From the NCBI GenBank assembly GCA_949286645.1, contig CASEDN010000116.1:1-5816 (forward strand): a stretch of DNA of 5,816 nt, in the 5' to 3' direction. The notes under the pieces are model-generated. The model ran no database searches. It had not been told where the DNA came from and worked only from the letters and a program-made list of their open reading frames with translations. The DNA is from an uncultured bacterium (GTDB lineage: Bacteria; Bacillota_I; Bacilli_A; RF39; UBA660). The position numbers and the translations under genes are program-made. The first letter of the stretch is position 1. Every line of letters begins with the position of its first letter. Positions 1-5,369 of this stretch are shown here, piece after piece.

Positions 1-2
1 CT

Positions 3-683
3 ACATATATAGGAAGAGAAAAAATAGATGATGAAGAACAAGACTATTGCTTTTATGATGAAGAATTTAATTTAAGAAAGAAAATAAATGGTAAAAAGAT
101 TTATAGTGTTGATAGTAAAAAAGAGTGTATGTTTTATATTGAAAGTGATAAAAGAAAACAATTTCTTAATATGGAAACAGGTCTATTAAAAGATGTCTCT
201 TATGATTATATGTATTTTCATTTATCACTTTCCTATGGTTATGGAGTAAACTTTGATACAGAAACGATGGACTTTTTTGATGAAGAGTTGAATATTATTA
301 TAAAAGATTTTGATTATAAAAAATATAACATTGGTATTGATCACACAGAGTTCGGTTATTTTATAATAAAGGATTATCTATGTATTTCAAAACATGTTGT
401 CGACGGTCGTGGCTTATCTCACTTTAGAGAAATTATTGAAAGAAACGGAGGACAAGTTATATTAGATGCCTATGACTGTAAAGTTTATCCTTTAGGTAAC
501 TATATTCAAATAATTAAAGATGAAGAGACTAAATATTTTAATACTGAAGTTGATAAGTTTACTCCCCTTTCTATCATGGCTCCTGTTAACGGAAAAGGAA
601 AAATAGATATTACTGAACAATCTACTTTAAAAGAATCTTTATCATTAATTGATAAAGGATTTCAAAAAACTAAGAAACTATAA
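3..683 (+). CDS. Hypothetical protein, 5'-truncated by the window edge
   Basis: I do not recognise this protein. The frame is open from the first complete codon at position 3, so the Met at 129 is internal and the true start lies before the window. About 226 residues are visible, ending in TAA at 681-683. The sequence is rich in Asp, Glu, Lys and aromatic residues and lacks membrane segments or a visible catalytic motif. Short Tyr/Phe-rich strand-like stretches each carry a 'Y/F-D/N-x-E' type turn (for example YCFYDEEF, NFDTETMDFFDEEL, KYFNTEVDKF). This spacing resembles WG/KWG-type or beta-propeller-like repeat proteins, but that is only an impression from the pattern. It is likely soluble. 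It is convergent with the ABC exporter operon and shares the hairpin terminator just downstream. It has no visible functional link to its neighbours. Confidence 0.75.
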   Translation, partial: TYIGREKIDDEEQDYCFYDEEFNLRKKINGKKIYSVDSKKECMFYIESDKRKQFLNMETGLLKDVSYDYMYFHLSLSYGYGVNFDTETMDFFDEELNIIIKDFDYKKYNIGIDHTEFGYFIIKDYLCISKHVVDGRGLSHFREIIERNGGQVILDAYDCKVYPLGNYIQIIKDEETKYFNTEVDKFTPLSIMAPVNGKGKIDITEQSTLKESLSLIDKGFQKTKKL

Positions 684-685
684 TG

Positions 686-718
686 AAAAGATGCTTTCAA
701 AATCATAAGCATCTTTTT
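686..718. terminator. Shared rho-independent terminator between convergent genes
   Basis: Perfect 11-bp arms AAAAGATGCTT (686-696) and AAGCATCTTTT (707-717) flank a 10-base loop. On the + strand the stem runs into TTTTT (714-718), ending the hypothetical gene 3 bases after its stop. The A-rich left arm gives a U-rich end on the - strand, so it can also end the ABC operon. The permease stop codon (717-719) overlaps the edge of the stem. Confidence 0.85.
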
Positions 719-2297
719 AATTCTTTAATTTAAATGTTTTAGGAGCATAATAATATATTAAGATTAAAGATATTATAGAGTAAAGTACTACAAAGATTAT
801 CATAATGATTCCAAAGATAAATGTAGATACTTCTATTCTTGAAATATAGTAACATGCCCAGTAAGTTATTATACTTGCAATTGTATAAGTAGTACTTTTC
901 ATTTCCATTCCAATATTATAAGGTTGTAACAAATAATATAAGACTAAGTTATGAATAGAAAAGAAAATAGACATTGAGATAATTGATAATATTATAATTA
1001 TATAGTTTAGAGGATTTGTTGTCCCACCACTTAAATATAATAGTATTGCAAGAATTAAAGCAAGAACTGTAGTTGGTAGTAAGTTAATAACTATTACTGT
1101 TTTAAGTCTTTCTTTAAATAAAGATAAAACTATTTTAGGCTCTCTATAAAATCTATAGAATAACATCGAATGATCACAATTCATAAACATAGCATTAGTA
1201 ATATTTTTACCTGTATTAATAAAATACATTAAGAATAACATATAAGGTAAAAGTAATAAGGCAAATGTATTAATACCTTGTTTTAAGGCAGGAATGAAGA
1301 ATATAAGTATTCCTAAAACTATTCCTATTATCAATATGAACATAGTTGTTTTTTTAGCACTATCAATTAAGATTTTCCTATGACGTTTTACAAATAGATC
1401 GTGAAAATAAGCGAAACCACTCTTATCACTAGTTATACCCTTATCAAGAGCAATCTGTTCTCTACTAGTTTTAGTGATTAATTCAGTATTATTAGAAGTA
1501 TTTGCAACAAAAATATTATCTTGTTTTAATAATTCTTTACATAAATATTGATAGTTATTATAAGTTAATACTTTTCTAAAAGATACTATTCCTAGTATTA
1601 AAGTAACTATAAAAACTATATAGAAAATATTAACAGGTATTACTAGATTATAGTATGGTAATAAATAACCTATTAATAAAAGTGCTATTATTAAACCAAA
1701 GTATAAAGTCCAAGACTTAGGTTTATTCTCATTTATAATGATATTTTTCTTTTTCATGCGATAAAAATAAAATACTACAGCAATTGATTTAACACTTACA
1801 GTAAATAATACTAACATTAGGGCTTGATACCAAGTAATAACATTAAAGAATAATAGTATTAAAGATACTAATTGTCCTATAATAGTACTTCCTAAAAAAT
1901 AAATAAAGTTAGGAATAATATAATCTTTCGCCCTCATTTTCATTAAGACTATTAAATAGTATTTATCTCTTGTGGGATTGAATATTTCTGTATTAGAAAA
2001 ACTTCCAATTAAGGCTAGAAATATATAAATATGTATTATGTAACTAACATCAAAACCTTTATAAAGAGTTAAAGGTAATAACAAGAATATATATATGTAT
2101 AGTAGTTTATAACCAAAAGTCCTAATTATTTCTCTTATAATAAATATTATAAAACTAATTACTTTAAAACTCTTAAAGCTATAGAACTTAGTAGGTATTA
2201 TTTTACCTATTAAAGGTAATTTACTAATACCATAGATAATTTGATTAACAGTATAAGCATTCTTTACTTTTAAGGATATTAAAAAGTTATTAAGCAT
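717..2297 (-). CDS. ABC-2-type transporter permease (membrane subunit)
   Basis: This is the integral membrane partner of the ATPase encoded just upstream. It is about 526 residues with roughly 12 hydrophobic segments in two clusters. These are separated by a polar cytoplasmic stretch around residues 245-320 that contains an Asp/Lys/Arg/His-rich segment ending in 'LFVKRHRKILID'. The N-terminus is amphipathic with 'LPLIGKIIP', a pattern I associate with exporter permeases of Clostridia. The size is large for a single-domain ABC-2 permease, so one copy may supply most of the channel. I prefer the ATG at 2297: AAAGGTG sits 6 bases upstream of it, and the 8-base overlap with the ATPase stop suits translational coupling. 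A GTG at 2306 is in frame but lacks a good ribosome binding site. Substrate is unknown; export of a peptide, antibiotic or lipid-like compound is typical of the class. Confidence 0.85.
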   Translation of the reverse strand: MLNNFLISLKVKNAYTVNQIIYGISKLPLIGKIIPTKFYSFKSFKVISFIIFIIREIIRTFGYKLLYIYIFLLLPLTLYKGFDVSYIIHIYIFLALIGSFSNTEIFNPTRDKYYLIVLMKMRAKDYIIPNFIYFLGSTIIGQLVSLILLFFNVITWYQALMLVLFTVSVKSIAVVFYFYRMKKKNIIINENKPKSWTLYFGLIIALLLIGYLLPYYNLVIPVNIFYIVFIVTLILGIVSFRKVLTYNNYQYLCKELLKQDNIFVANTSNNTELITKTSREQIALDKGITSDKSGFAYFHDLFVKRHRKILIDSAKKTTMFILIIGIVLGILIFFIPALKQGINTFALLLLPYMLFLMYFINTGKNITNAMFMNCDHSMLFYRFYREPKIVLSLFKERLKTVIVINLLPTTVLALILAILLYLSGGTTNPLNYIIIILSIISMSIFFSIHNLVLYYLLQPYNIGMEMKSTTYTIASIITYWACYYISRIEVSTFIFGIIMIIFVVLYSIISLILIYYYAPKTFKLKN

Positions 2298-2997
2298 CTT
2301 CTTCACCTTTTAAGATATTAATTATTTTATTCTTTAATTCTTTATCTGTTAATTCATCTCTTTTTATTTCTAAAAGCTCCCCTTTATTTAAAACTACTAT
2401 CTCATCACATAAATCTAGAGCAAGTTCCATAATATGGGTAGAAAAGATTAATATTCTATTCTTTTTCATTTTCTTTAACAACTCTTTCATCTCTTCTGCT
2501 ACTACAACATCAAAAGATGTTAAAGGCTCATCTAATAATAAGATATTAGGACTTGCTATTAAATAGATCAACATCTGCATTTTATTCTTCATACCATGAG
2601 AATAATCTTTCATAAGCTTATCTCTATCTTCCATATCTATTTTAACTATATCAAAATATTCATCTATAGTTTTCAAATCTTTAATGTTATCTTTATTAAT
2701 ATCTATAAAGTATTTTAAAAACTCTCTTCCTGTTAAAAATTCAGGTACTACAGGTGTTGATAGAACATAACCTATATCACTACTTTCTATTTTTTTATCA
2801 GACTTGCCATCACTTAAATAAAACTCTCCACTATCACACTTTAAATCTTCATTTAAGCAGTTAAAAAAAGTAGTCTTTCCTGCTCCATTTCTTCCTAATA
2901 ATCCATAAATCTTACCACTTTCAAAAGTAAAATTAATATTTTTAAGTACACACTTTTTATCAAAGCTTTTATTTAGATTTTCTATCACTAACTTCAT
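2290..2997 (-). CDS. ABC transporter ATP-binding protein
   Basis: A 235-residue nucleotide-binding subunit that powers the permease encoded immediately downstream. Walker A is GRNGAGKTT (residues 35-43). The signature is the variant YSHGM (132-136), the S-x-G-M-K form common in NatA/BcrA/EcsA-like exporters, instead of LSGGQ. Walker B and D-loop are ILLLDEP...SFD (152-163) and the switch His is H188 in STHIM. The Q-loop region (IGYVLSTP, about 75-82) has no glutamine, so Q-loop coupling may differ from the textbook form. The length and fold order are normal for the family and there are no membrane segments. The start is ATG at 2997 with GAGGAG (3003-3008) 5 bases upstream, just behind a good promoter. 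It overlaps the permease start by 8 bases, so the two form one operon. No dedicated regulator gene is adjacent. Confidence 0.92.
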   Translation of the reverse strand: MKLVIENLNKSFDKKCVLKNINFTFESGKIYGLLGRNGAGKTTFFNCLNEDLKCDSGEFYLSDGKSDKKIESSDIGYVLSTPVVPEFLTGREFLKYFIDINKDNIKDLKTIDEYFDIVKIDMEDRDKLMKDYSHGMKNKMQMLIYLIASPNILLLDEPLTSFDVVVAEEMKELLKKMKKNRILIFSTHIMELALDLCDEIVVLNKGELLEIKRDELTDKELKNKIINILKGEEDA

Positions 2998-3019
2998 AAT
3001 TACTCCTCATTTCTTTTTA

Positions 3020-3048
3020 AGTCTATCATAGATGAAATTAAATGACAA
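3020..3048 (-). promoter_or_regulatory. Extended -10 promoter of the ABC exporter operon
   Basis: Read on the - strand: -35 TTGTCA (3048-3043), a 17-base spacer, then TGa directly before -10 TAGACT (3025-3020). A start around 3013 would leave a short leader of about 16 bases containing the GAGGAG ribosome binding site of the ATPase gene. Confidence 0.7.
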
Positions 3049-3072
3049 TATCTATAATTTTTACTTAAAATT

Positions 3073-3135
3073 ATATCTTATACAGTGGTAAAAATTACCA
3101 GTAAAAACTTTATATTTTTAATTGTTATAAGATAT
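3073..3135. repeat. Nested inverted repeats upstream of the toxin promoter
   Basis: Outer arms ATATCTTATA (3073-3082) and TATAAGATAT (3126-3135) are a perfect 10-bp inverted repeat. Inside lies a second palindrome, TGGTAA-aaa-TTACCA (3086-3100). The right outer arm overlaps the spacer of the toxin promoter and the inner palindrome lies about 20 bases upstream of its -35. It could be an operator for the toxin or the divergent ABC promoter. The outer arms are AT-only apart from one G:C pair, so chance is possible; the inner palindrome with GG/CC is more persuasive. Confidence 0.4.
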
Positions 3136-3150
3136 ATAATATGTTACTAT
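3122..3150 (+). promoter_or_regulatory. Extended -10 promoter of the type I toxin mRNA
   Basis: -35 TTGTTA (3122-3127), a 17-base spacer, and TGt directly before -10 TACTAT (3145-3150). Transcription would start near 3157 and give a leader of about 47 bases. The antisense promoter has the same TGn-TACTAT core and the same spacer length, which suggests the pair is expressed by the same housekeeping polymerase in a balanced way. Confidence 0.75.
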
Positions 3151-3169
3151 ATATTTAGGAACATTTAAT

Positions 3170-3197
3170 AGTTGGGTGGGGCCTCAGAAAGGAGGTC
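3170..3197 (+). promoter_or_regulatory. Toxin mRNA leader: 3'-end pairing sequence and Shine-Dalgarno hairpin
   Basis: Two adjacent elements. AGUUGGGUGG (3170-3179) is complementary to CCACCUAACU (3293-3302) in the mRNA 3' region, with nine Watson-Crick pairs and one G-U. Directly after it, GGCCUC (3180-3185) pairs with GAGGUC (3192-3197) around a 6-base loop and covers most of the AGGAGG ribosome binding site (3190-3195). The two helices abut and could stack. The G-rich run stands out in this AT-rich sequence. Similar self-inhibiting folds are established for type I toxin mRNAs such as hok; that this one inhibits translation is inferred. Confidence 0.65.
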
Positions 3198-3203
3198 GAT
3201 ATA

Positions 3204-3287
3204 ATGAACAAGAAAGATTCATTAATCGTTGCTTTAGTAGTTATAATCCTTTTCCAAACTCTATTACTGCTTTTAGCTTTAATATAG
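3204..3287 (+). CDS. Small hydrophobic holin-like/TxpA-like type I toxin peptide
   Basis: A 27-residue peptide: charged N-terminus MNKKDS, then one uninterrupted hydrophobic helix (residues 7-27) broken only by Q18, and no charged tail. The reading is supported by a near-consensus AAGGAGGT ribosome binding site 8 bases before the ATG, a promoter upstream, and the surrounding RNA architecture. The leader pattern GGGTGG...GCCTC...AAGGAGGT and a following CCACCTAA...TTAGGTGG hairpin match what I know of the 'putative holin-like toxin' (Fst/TxpA) loci of Bacillota. Such peptides insert into the cell membrane and are silenced by an antisense RNA over the mRNA 3' end. Relatives usually end in a short Lys/Arg-rich tail, which is missing here, so this copy may be a short variant or attenuated. 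The alternative is a harmless small membrane peptide. It reads against both neighbouring operons. Confidence 0.75.
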   Translation: MNKKDSLIVALVVIILFQTLLLLLALI

Positions 3288-3292
3288 AAAAG

Positions 3293-3322
3293 CCACCTAA
3301 CTCACAGCGTTGAATTAGGTGG
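3293..3322 (-). terminator. Terminator hairpin of the antisense RNA, also 3' hairpin of the toxin mRNA
   Basis: Twelve-position stem 3293-3304 with 3311-3322 and a 6-base loop. On the - strand all positions pair (one G-U), followed by C then TTTT (3291-3288). On the + strand there is one C-A mismatch and no T-run follows, so there it is a structural element and not a terminator. The left arm contains the bases that can instead pair with the toxin leader. Confidence 0.7.
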
Positions 3323-3336
3323 AACAACAATTATAT

Positions 3337-3379
3337 AGGTTTCACTCAACACGGTAATATTAAGTGTTCCTACTTTTTT
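3337..3379 (+). terminator. Probable terminator of the toxin mRNA
   Basis: AACAC (3348-3352) pairs with GTGTT (3364-3368), extended across an 8-base bulge by AGG (3337-3339) with CCT (3369-3371), and followed within a few bases by TTTTTT (3374-3379). The stem is weak, but the T-run is in the expected place and the first 3' hairpin lacks one on this strand. Confidence 0.5.
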
Positions 3380-3407
3380 ATTTTATGCAAATTTCTTTGA
3401 CATATTA

Positions 3408-3436
3408 ATAGTATCACAAAATATTATATTTTTCAA
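3408..3436 (-). promoter_or_regulatory. Extended -10 promoter of the antisense RNA
   Basis: Read on the - strand: -35 TTGAAA (3436-3431), a 17-base spacer, and TGa directly before -10 TACTAT (3413-3408). It begins 10 bases after the stop codon of the PHP gene, so it sits in the 3' end of that operon and fires in the same direction. Confidence 0.75.
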
Positions 3437-3446
3437 GTTATAGAGA

Positions 3447-4346
3447 TTAAAAACTACTATAATATTTCTCTATTTTATAGTTATTTATAATATCTTTACT
3501 TATCTTAAGATTACCTCTACCAACGCCAAGATTATGATTTTCTTTATTAGTACCATGATAGTCACTTCCACCTGATATTAAAAGATTTCTTTTCTTTACA
3601 AAATCAAGTAAATAATTAGTTTGTTCTTCACTAAACGTTGTATAAAAACACTCTACTCCATCTAAAGCAACTTCATTATAAAGTTTATCTAGAAAGTTTT
3701 CTGTATCAGTAAATTTATATTGATAAGGGTGTGCTAAGAAAGCAATACCATCGTTTTCATAAATAAGATTTACTATTTCTTTGATAGAAGGTTTAAACTC
3801 AGCATGATTTATAAACAGCTTACTTTTAGGATTAGTTAATCCTTTTCTATAGAAATTACTAAAAGATGCCCAAACGTCTTCTTTTAGTTTTTCTTTATTA
3901 TTTTCGTATTTTACTAATTCTTCATATATACCACGTTCAAAAAACTCATTTTTAAACTTTTTATCTCTTACTCTCTCAAGATGAAACTCTAAACCTAGTT
4001 CTTTTATTTTATCAAGTAATCTATTATAAAGAATATTAGTCCTTTTATTAATCAACTCATCACTATAAAATTCTTCTAAATATTTATTAATATTTTTATA
4101 ATCAAAACCATAACCTAATACTTCTATTAATCTATTATCAAAACTAGTAGTAAATTCACATCCTACTATAATATTTCCATGATATATTTCTTTTACATTA
4201 AACTTTTCCATTTCAAAATAGGCTTTACAAGTATTATGGTCTGTTATAGAAATAACTTCTAAATCTAAATCTTCTGCTTTCTCTAATAGTTCTTTAACTG
4301 TATCTGTTCCATCAGAATAAGTTGTATGCATATGTATATCTATCAT
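3447..4346 (-). CDS. PHP-domain metal-dependent phosphoesterase
   Basis: A 299-residue enzyme of the polymerase and histidinol phosphatase (PHP) superfamily, of the stand-alone type related to TrpH/YciV (RNase AM). Metal-binding motifs are all present in order: HMHTTYSDGT (H5, H7, D12), TDHNT (D36, H37), GCEFTT (E64), AHPYQY (H206) and GSDYHG (D262, H264). A charged helical insertion (about 85-175) separates the two halves, as in that subfamily. It likely hydrolyses phosphoester bonds of nucleotides or short RNA/DNA in the cytoplasm; the exact substrate cannot be read from sequence. The start at 4346 is fixed because the first metal motif follows at residue 5. AAAGGGG provides a ribosome binding site 8 bases upstream. 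Its first 35 bases overlap the end of the Nudix gene, so it is the third cistron of a coupled operon. No strong terminator follows. Confidence 0.9.
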   Translation of the reverse strand: MIDIHMHTTYSDGTDTVKELLEKAEDLDLEVISITDHNTCKAYFEMEKFNVKEIYHGNIIVGCEFTTSFDNRLIEVLGYGFDYKNINKYLEEFYSDELINKRTNILYNRLLDKIKELGLEFHLERVRDKKFKNEFFERGIYEELVKYENNKEKLKEDVWASFSNFYRKGLTNPKSKLFINHAEFKPSIKEIVNLIYENDGIAFLAHPYQYKFTDTENFLDKLYNEVALDGVECFYTTFSEEQTNYLLDFVKKRNLLISGGSDYHGTNKENHNLGVGRGNLKISKDIINNYKIEKYYSSF

Positions 4347-4830
4347 TATTTATTCCCCTTTGTATATCTTGTAAAGTCATACCTAATATATCACCGTATT
4401 TTTCAAGATAGTTTTTAGTATGTTCTGTCATATTAGATGGTAAGTTATCTACATTAAACCACTCTAACTTTTTACTTTCATTATCATTAACCATCAAATC
4501 TCCACTATATTTCTTTACTACATAGATAGCAGTTATATCGTATAATTTATCTCCATTAGGATATTCTCTATAAGTATCTTTTCCTGATAATACTTTTACC
4601 ATTTCTAAATCTATAATTTCTAAGTTAGTCTCTTCTTTTATTTCACGTCTTGCCACATCTTCAAAGCTTTCACCTAACTCCATCGCACCACCTGGAAAAC
4701 CATACTGATTATAATCAGTTCTAAGTTGCATAAGCACTTCATCTTTATCATTAAAAACAAATAGAAGAACTCCGGCTGTTAAGATGGGATTATGTCCTAC
4801 ATACTTTCTTAAATCTTTTATATAACTCAT
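4312..4830 (-). CDS. Nudix hydrolase
   Basis: A 172-residue Nudix-fold hydrolase, expected to cleave a nucleoside diphosphate linked to another group using Mg2+ or Mn2+. The Nudix box spans residues 48-70: G48, E54, R62, E63, E66 and E67 are all in place. The usual glycine before the last hydrophobic residue is Asn (N69), a mild and tolerated deviation. The N-terminal start (SYIKDLRKYVGHNPILTAGVLLFV) resembles the ADP-ribose/oxidised-nucleotide 'housecleaning' group, but substrate is not determined. The ATG at 4830 overlaps the TGA of the acetyltransferase gene (ATGA), with AAAGGAG 5 bases upstream inside that gene's end. Its own last 35 bases overlap the PHP gene, so the last dozen residues are dual-coded. 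It is the middle gene of the three-gene operon. Confidence 0.92.
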   Translation of the reverse strand: MSYIKDLRKYVGHNPILTAGVLLFVFNDKDEVLMQLRTDYNQYGFPGGAMELGESFEDVARREIKEETNLEIIDLEMVKVLSGKDTYREYPNGDKLYDITAIYVVKKYSGDLMVNDNESKKLEWFNVDNLPSNMTEHTKNYLEKYGDILGMTLQDIQRGINNDRYTYAYNLF

Positions 4831-5342
4831 ATTAACTCCTTTCTCATTATATATCTAATTTTACCACCATACATTAACTTTTCTTTATATTTTTTATAAC
4901 CCGCTTTTTCTAAAGTTTTAAGACTTGGTAAATTATCAGGATGAACTGTTGCATAAGAGTATTTTATACTACTATCTCTTTCTTTCATTATAGATTCTGC
5001 TTTTAAAATCAAATGTTCTTGTAAATGATTTCCTCTATATTTTGGTAAAACTCCGGCATTATCCATTTCAATAGATGAAGATAACTCATCTTTAGGTATT
5101 TCTTCTGCAAGTTCACCATTTGGATTAATATGTCGCTCTGCTATTAGAAAGCCTGCCAAATCATCTTGATATAAAACCTTAACAACAATAGCTTTATCAT
5201 TTAATTTATTTAAAATCTTATCATAATCAGCAAGTCCTATTGCATACCATTCTTTATTCTCAATTATGTCATGTAAATACTTAATAGCATCTACCACTTC
5301 ATTAATATCATTAATATTTCCTTCTTCAATTATGAAATTCAT
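4827..5342 (-). CDS. GNAT-family N-acetyltransferase
   Basis: A 171-residue single-domain acetyltransferase expected to use acetyl-CoA. Motif A lies at about 93-119, with the strand MDNAGVLPKY followed by the pyrophosphate-binding loop YRGNHLQ (R103, G104; the second usual Gly/Ala is His106) and helix EHLILKAE. Motif B is the A-T-V-H-P-D-N strand and helix (131-147) ending in AGYKKY. Length is normal for the family. The acceptor cannot be predicted; small molecules, peptides and proteins are all used in this family. The start at 5342 has AGGAGG 6 bases upstream. It opens the GNAT-Nudix-PHP operon and overlaps Nudix by 4 bases. I see no convincing promoter in the 27 bases before it or in the end of the upstream broken gene, so transcription may come from further upstream on this strand. 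Confidence 0.88.
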   Translation of the reverse strand: MNFIIEEGNINDINEVVDAIKYLHDIIENKEWYAIGLADYDKILNKLNDKAIVVKVLYQDDLAGFLIAERHINPNGELAEEIPKDELSSSIEMDNAGVLPKYRGNHLQEHLILKAESIMKERDSSIKYSYATVHPDNLPSLKTLEKAGYKKYKEKLMYGGKIRYIMRKELI

Positions 5343-5369
5343 ATTTTTCCTCCTAGTTTTTACTGTATC

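Larger units (their letters stand above)
3288..3401 (-). ncRNA. Antisense RNA antitoxin (RatA-like) convergent with the toxin mRNA
   Basis: The RNA is predicted from a strong - strand promoter (3408-3436) and a terminator hairpin (3293-3322), giving about 115 nt with a start near 3401. It would overlap the toxin mRNA 3' region (about 3288-3380) and stop just short of the toxin stop codon. This is the geometry of txpA/ratA, where overlap lets the antisense RNA pair with and destabilise the toxin mRNA. The stem is fully paired only on this strand: position 3301 opposite 3314 is G-U here but C-A in the mRNA, which argues that the - strand transcript is the selected structured RNA. Both ends are inferred from sequence alone. 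Confidence 0.65.

Noticed and set aside
129..131. ATG as the start of the left-edge gene
   Set aside because: The frame is open upstream to position 3 with similar composition and there is no good ribosome binding site before 129, so this Met is internal.
2304..2306. GTG as the start of the ABC permease
   Set aside because: The GTG is itself part of the AAAGGTG ribosome binding site for the ATG at 2297, and nothing convincing lies upstream of the GTG.
3293..3322. 3' hairpin as terminator of the toxin mRNA
   Set aside because: On the + strand it has a C-A mismatch and is followed by GGAACAACAA-type sequence and no T-run. The later T6 at 3374-3379 is the better end.
3397..3427. + strand promoter beginning with perfect TTGACA
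   Set aside because: At a 17-base spacing the -10 is AATATT. Better matches need 18-19 bases, and nothing on the + strand downstream would be expressed. The stronger reading of this segment is the - strand antisense promoter.
3440..3473. 7-bp inverted repeat (ATAGAGA/TCTCTAT) as terminator of the PHP operon
   Set aside because: The 20-base loop is long, the stem is AT-rich, and no T-run follows on the - strand.
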